Shown here: positions 61,099-64,000 of the stretch, one piece after another
Layout of the letters: each line of letters starts with the position of its first letter
Numbering within the stretch: position 1 is the stretch's first letter
NCBI GenBank assembly: GCA_902763865.1
Contig: CACWTR010000008.1
Location: forward strand, 79,481-143,480
Direction of reading: 5' to 3'
DNA length: 64,000 nucleotides
Source of the DNA: an uncultured Bacteroidales bacterium
Lineage (GTDB): Bacteria > Bacteroidota > Bacteroidia > Bacteroidales > Bacteroidaceae
The notes under the pieces: generated by a model
What the model was told of the DNA's origin: nothing
The model's database searches: none
What the model saw: only the letters and a program-made list of their open reading frames with translations
Made by a program: the position numbers and the translations under genes

Positions 61099-63198
61099 CT
61101 ACGAAATCTGGCTCCAGTCGCGATGCTCCTTCTTCAGTTCCTGCATGTGCCGGCGGAGCAGGGCATTGTCCGGTGCAAGCAGTTCCGGGTCGGCATCCAG
61201 CACAAACGATGCCGTGTCGCGTGCAAGCTGGACGAGCTGACCGTCGCGTCCCAGGTTCGCCAGCTTCAGGTTGAAGGCGATGCCGCTCTGCTGTGTTCCC
61301 TCCAGGTCGCCCGGGCCGCGCAGCTTCAGGTCTGCCTCCGCTATCTCGAAGCCGTCGTTGGTCTCGGTCATGATGTGCAGGCGTTTGCGCGTCTCGGCTG
61401 ACAGCTTGAAGTTCGAGACGAGGATGCAGTACGACTGCTCCGCCCCTCGTCCTACACGGCCACGCAGCTGGTGCAACTGCGCAAGGCCGAAGCGCTCGGC
61501 GTTCTGGATTATCATGACCGAGGCGTTGGGCACGTTCACGCCTACCTCGATGACCGTTGTAGCAACGAGAATCTGCGTCTCGCCCGAAACGAAACGCTGC
61601 ATCTCTGCGTCTTTCTCCGCTGGCTTCATCTTGCCGTGGACCATGCTGATACGGTACTGTGGAAAGACTTCTTTCAGGTGGACGAACTCGTCCTGCACGT
61701 TCTTCAGGTCGAGTTTCTCGCTCTCCTTCACCAGCGGGAAGACGAAGTAAGCCTGGTGGCCGGCCTCTATCTCGCGGACTACTCCCCGATAGAGCTCCTC
61801 GGGCTGATTGTCGTAGATGTGTATCGTGCGGACCGGCTTGCGGCCAGGCGGCAGTTCGTCGATGACGGAGACGTCCAGGTCGCCGTAGAGTGTCATCGCC
61901 AGCGTGCGGGGGATGGGAGTGGCGGTCATCACCAGTACGTGAGGGACAGCCCCCGCCTTTTCCCACAGCTTCGCTCTTTGCGCCACGCCGAAGCGGTGCT
62001 GTTCGTCGATAATCACAAGCCCAAGGTTCCTGAACTGCACGTTGTCCTCGATGACGGCATGAGTGCCGATTAGGATGTCGATGCTCCCGTCTTGCAGACC
62101 CGTCTCAATGGCGCTGCGCTTCTTCCCCTTGACGTTACCCGTCAGCAGCTCAACGCGGATGGGCATGTCCTTCAGGAACGAGCGGAACGTCTGCAGGTGC
62201 TGTTCGGCCAGGATTTCGGTCGGGGCCATAATGCAGGCCTGGCACCCGTTGTCGATGGCAATGAGCATCACCATCAGGGCAACAAGCGTCTTGCCACTGC
62301 CAACGTCCCCTTGAAGCAGACGATTCATCTGCCTGCCGCTCTTCATGTCGGCATGCATCTCGCGGATGACGCGCTTCTGAGCCTCGGTGAGCGGGAACGG
62401 CAAGTGCTGGTGGAAGAAAGTGTTGAAAGCATTGCCTACGCGAGCAAAGCGCAGGCCCTTGCGCTGTTGCTGTCGCTTACGCGCATAGCTCATGATGATG
62501 AGCTGGATGAAAAACAGCTCCTCGAACTTAAGGCGCATGTTGGCAGCAGCCAGTTCCTCGGCAGTGGTAGGGTAGTGGGCCGCACGAAGCGCCTTGTCCA
62601 ACGACATCAGGTGCAGGCGCTCCGTCAGGTAGGAAGGCAACGTCTCGGGCAGCGTCCAGGTAATCTTGTTGAACAAAGCACTCGTGAAGCGTTCCATCGA
62701 GCGCGACGTCATCCCGGCCTTCTTCATGCGCTCCGTCGTGCTGTAGAAGGGCTGCATGCTCATCTTGCTGAGAACCGTCGATTCCGGATCGTCCAAGTCG
62801 GGATGGATTACGCTCAACCTGCCGCCATATACGCCGGGACGACCGAAAAGGATGTAGTCCTTGCGCACCTTGATGCTCTTCTTGATGTAGCTGATGCCCT
62901 GAAACCATGTGACGTCCAGAAACATCTCGCCGTCCCAGAAATGGCCCGTCAGCCGATGCTTGCGCCCCTGACCGGCTTCCTCGAAGCTCATGAACTGACC
63001 CAGCACCTGGACGAATGGCATCTCCGTAGTCAGCTCACGAATCTTGTAGAGGCGGCTACGGTCAATGTGCTTGTACGGAAACGTGTACAGCAAGTCGTGC
63101 CAGCTCCGGATACCCAGCTCCGACTCCAGCACCTTCGCCCTCTGCGGACCAATGCCCGGCAGGTAGGTAATCGCCTTCTCGCGTAAGTCTTCCACCAA
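61099..63198 (-). CDS. recG: ATP-dependent DNA helicase RecG
   Basis: 699 residues. It remodels branched DNA at stalled forks and Holliday junctions. The N-terminal wedge/OB domain begins with 'YLPGIGPQRAKVLESELGI', a RecG hallmark. Helicase motifs: 'LLQGDVGSGKTLVALM' (I), 'MAPTEILAEQH' (Ia), 'IIDEQHRFGV' (II, DEQH), 'VMTATPIPRTLAM' (III), 'VATTVIEVGVNVPNA' (V) and 'QLRGRVGRG' (VI). C-terminal 'LKLRGPGDLEGTQQSG' is also typical. Full length. Its 3' end faces the dockerin gene. Confidence 0.97.
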   Translation of the reverse strand: MVEDLREKAITYLPGIGPQRAKVLESELGIRSWHDLLYTFPYKHIDRSRLYKIRELTTEMPFVQVLGQFMSFEEAGQGRKHRLTGHFWDGEMFLDVTWFQGISYIKKSIKVRKDYILFGRPGVYGGRLSVIHPDLDDPESTVLSKMSMQPFYSTTERMKKAGMTSRSMERFTSALFNKITWTLPETLPSYLTERLHLMSLDKALRAAHYPTTAEELAAANMRLKFEELFFIQLIIMSYARKRQQQRKGLRFARVGNAFNTFFHQHLPFPLTEAQKRVIREMHADMKSGRQMNRLLQGDVGSGKTLVALMVMLIAIDNGCQACIMAPTEILAEQHLQTFRSFLKDMPIRVELLTGNVKGKKRSAIETGLQDGSIDILIGTHAVIEDNVQFRNLGLVIIDEQHRFGVAQRAKLWEKAGAVPHVLVMTATPIPRTLAMTLYGDLDVSVIDELPPGRKPVRTIHIYDNQPEELYRGVVREIEAGHQAYFVFPLVKESEKLDLKNVQDEFVHLKEVFPQYRISMVHGKMKPAEKDAEMQRFVSGETQILVATTVIEVGVNVPNASVMIIQNAERFGLAQLHQLRGRVGRGAEQSYCILVSNFKLSAETRKRLHIMTETNDGFEIAEADLKLRGPGDLEGTQQSGIAFNLKLANLGRDGQLVQLARDTASFVLDADPELLAPDNALLRRHMQELKKEHRDWSQIS

Positions 63199-63269
63199 CG
63201 TGCAGATTCTGTTACGTTAACCCATGTCTCAGTTACCCGTCTCAACGGAGTATCATCTCACAGCAAGTG

Positions 63270-63277
63270 CAAAAATA
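63270..63277 (-). promoter_or_regulatory. -7 box (TATTTTTG) of recG
   Basis: TAnnTTTG on the minus strand, about 70 nt before the ATG. Confidence 0.5.
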
Positions 63278-63385
63278 CGAAATAATCCCCGAACCCCCAA
63301 ACAAAACGGCAGAAAAACGAGCAGTCCGCCGGCACAAAAGCCTGCCCGCAGGCATAAAAACTCCGAAGCACACGGTCCCAAAACT

Positions 63386-63425
63386 ATTTTCATGACGTGA
63401 AAATCAATTTTCACGTCATGAAAAT
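63386..63425. repeat. 21-bp-period palindrome array D (2 units plus a broken third)
   Basis: Units ATTTTC-N7-GAAAAT start at 63386 and 63407 (centres ATGACGT and ACGTCAT). AAAACT precedes. The third unit would start at 63428 but reads ATTTCCCG, so the array appears truncated next to the inverted-repeat element at 63441. Confidence 0.9.
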
Positions 63426-63440
63426 TAATTTCCCGTTGCA

Positions 63441-63612
63441 CCGGAAGTTTTCCTTTATGATTATCCGCAATCGTGCCGCCAGCGTCCTGCTTCCTGTCAC
63501 ACTGGGCATCTGGGGCGATGCCCTGGGCTATGGGCTTGCAGCCCTTTCCGTGCTGATTCAAGACTAATGAATGGTGATACGATTGCGGATAATCATCTTA
63601 AAGGACTTCCGG
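63441..63612. repeat. 172-bp inverted-repeat (MITE-like) element with a 36-codon ORF
   Basis: Left arm 63441-63474 and right arm 63579-63612 are reverse complements with two small indels; both contain TGATTATCCGCAATCGT exactly. Total length and structure resemble a MITE or an imperfect long-stem RNA. No transposase or target duplication is visible. It sits directly beside the truncated array D. Confidence 0.7.
63457..63567 (+). CDS. Candidate 36-residue hydrophobic peptide inside the inverted-repeat element
   Basis: ATG at 63457 lies inside the left arm and TAA at 63565. The peptide begins 'MIIRNRAASVLLPVTLGIWG' and continues hydrophobic with a short Gln-Asp end, which could form one membrane helix. 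No family recognised and no upstream promoter was identified for it. May be chance. Confidence 0.3.
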   Translation: MIIRNRAASVLLPVTLGIWGDALGYGLAALSVLIQD

Positions 63613-63735
63613 ACAGGAGAGCCATTCAGCATGCTTTTCCTGCGCCTTCCTTCCCCTCTCTTTCGCGCGCGTGTAATATATAATAATGTGTAGGGAGAAT
63701 AAATGAAGAAAAAGATGAAAAAAAATGCCTAATGC

Positions 63736-63766
63736 TTTGCCATTATTCAGAATTGTTGTACCTTTG
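63736..63766 (+). promoter_or_regulatory. rRNA operon promoter (TTTG-N19-TACCTTTG)
   Basis: TTTG at 63736-63739, exactly 19 nt, then TACCTTTG at 63759-63766: the best match to the Bacteroidetes consensus in the window. It reads into an rRNA-type leader. Confidence 0.75.
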
Positions 63767-63772
63767 CACCCG

Positions 63773-64000
63773 CAAACGAGAGGACGCCGCCTCTTCCGGG
63801 GCGGTAGTAGCTTGGATGCGCTCCTGAGCGGAGCCAAGTTCTTTGAAAGATTTACATAGACAGAAATTGTAGTACAAGAAAAAGCGAACCGTCAATATCC
63901 TTTTTTAGAGGATAGAGATTAAGAAAAGAGAAGGAGTTCAGGTGCGTGCTCTTCTTGCAAAAGTCAGACAGTCCCGTGTAGATTCACGGGAAGAGAGATA
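63773..64000 (+). other. Transcribed leader of an rRNA operon (16S begins beyond the window)
   Basis: The sequence after the promoter contains 'GTTCTTTGAAAGATTTACAT' near 63837 and 'GTAGTACAAGAAAAAGCGAA' near 63870, which resemble Prevotella 16S leaders (boxA-like and processing-stem region). The 16S 5' signature AGAGTTTGATC is not yet reached. No protein gene seen. Confidence 0.65.

Noticed and set aside
63457-63567. Identification of the 36-codon ORF as a known Bacteroidales mini-protein (smalltalk type)
   Set aside because: Sequence does not fit the family pattern I know; kept only as a low-confidence candidate.

Overview
The window looks like a chromosomal segment of a Bacteroidales bacterium, most likely Prevotellaceae. 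The reasons are: nearly every real gene or operon is preceded by the Bacteroidetes -7 box TAnnTTTG (often with TTTG about 19-20 nt upstream) rather than a sigma70 promoter; there are many large secreted proteins with the C-terminal tail pattern 'NLAGQR...KGInIvnGKKilk' typical of Prevotella type IX secretion (T9SS) cargo; DUF4831, DUF4369-TlpA and GLUG-repeat families are present; and the window ends in an rRNA operon leader. The taxonomic call is inference. No transposase, phage, CRISPR or conjugation gene was seen.

Layout: 1-2000 holds the YebC C-terminus and dnaB. 2193-6005 is the first of three 'giant secreted protein + 50-residue peptide' loci. 6006-6667 is a repeat-rich gap. 6668-9661 has a DUF4831 protein, a DUF559 nuclease inside a 503-bp inverted-repeat element, and a stand-alone AICAR transformylase. 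9768-13255 is a zinc-ribbon / SGNH hydrolase / MBOAT operon. 13402-14582 is rpsF-rpsR-rplI. 14750-20469 is a GH18-like protein plus CotH-kinase operon. 20868-23780 is an M16 lipoprotein. 23788-27628 is tldE, tldD and tlpA. 27741-32753 is the hexuronate operon (transporter, SDR, uxuA, uxaC). 32897-34228 is a Tat-type metallophosphatase. 34537-38591 and 38930-43116 are the second and third giant protein + peptide loci. 43371-44381 is asd. 44882-49758 is a continuous cation/proton antiporter-subtilase ORF coupled to a LolD-like ATPase. 49752-55214 is an operon of two M6 proteases and a sialidase-fold protein. 55351-55424 is tRNA-Ala(GGC). 55810-60936 is a giant GLUG protein ending in a dockerin. 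61099-63198 is recG. 63736-64000 is the rRNA promoter and leader; 16S itself lies beyond the window.

Functionally this is a mix of housekeeping genes (replication, ribosome, purine and lysine/threonine-family synthesis, recombination) and a polysaccharide- or host-facing secretome (adhesin-like GLUG, Ig-like and discoidin proteins, GH18-like, sialidase-like, secreted proteases, CotH) with a complete glucuronate-to-2-keto-3-deoxygluconate route.

The most unusual content lies in small or repetitive sequence: (1) a DUF559 nuclease gene bracketed by 35-bp inverted repeats (34/35 identical) whose palindrome family recurs after stop codons and inside tldD/tldE; (2) three near-identical 50-residue peptide genes each downstream of a giant secreted protein; (3) four arrays of 19-bp palindromes on an exact 21-bp period; (4) the antiporter-signal peptide-subtilase fusion with a heptanucleotide repeat in its linker.
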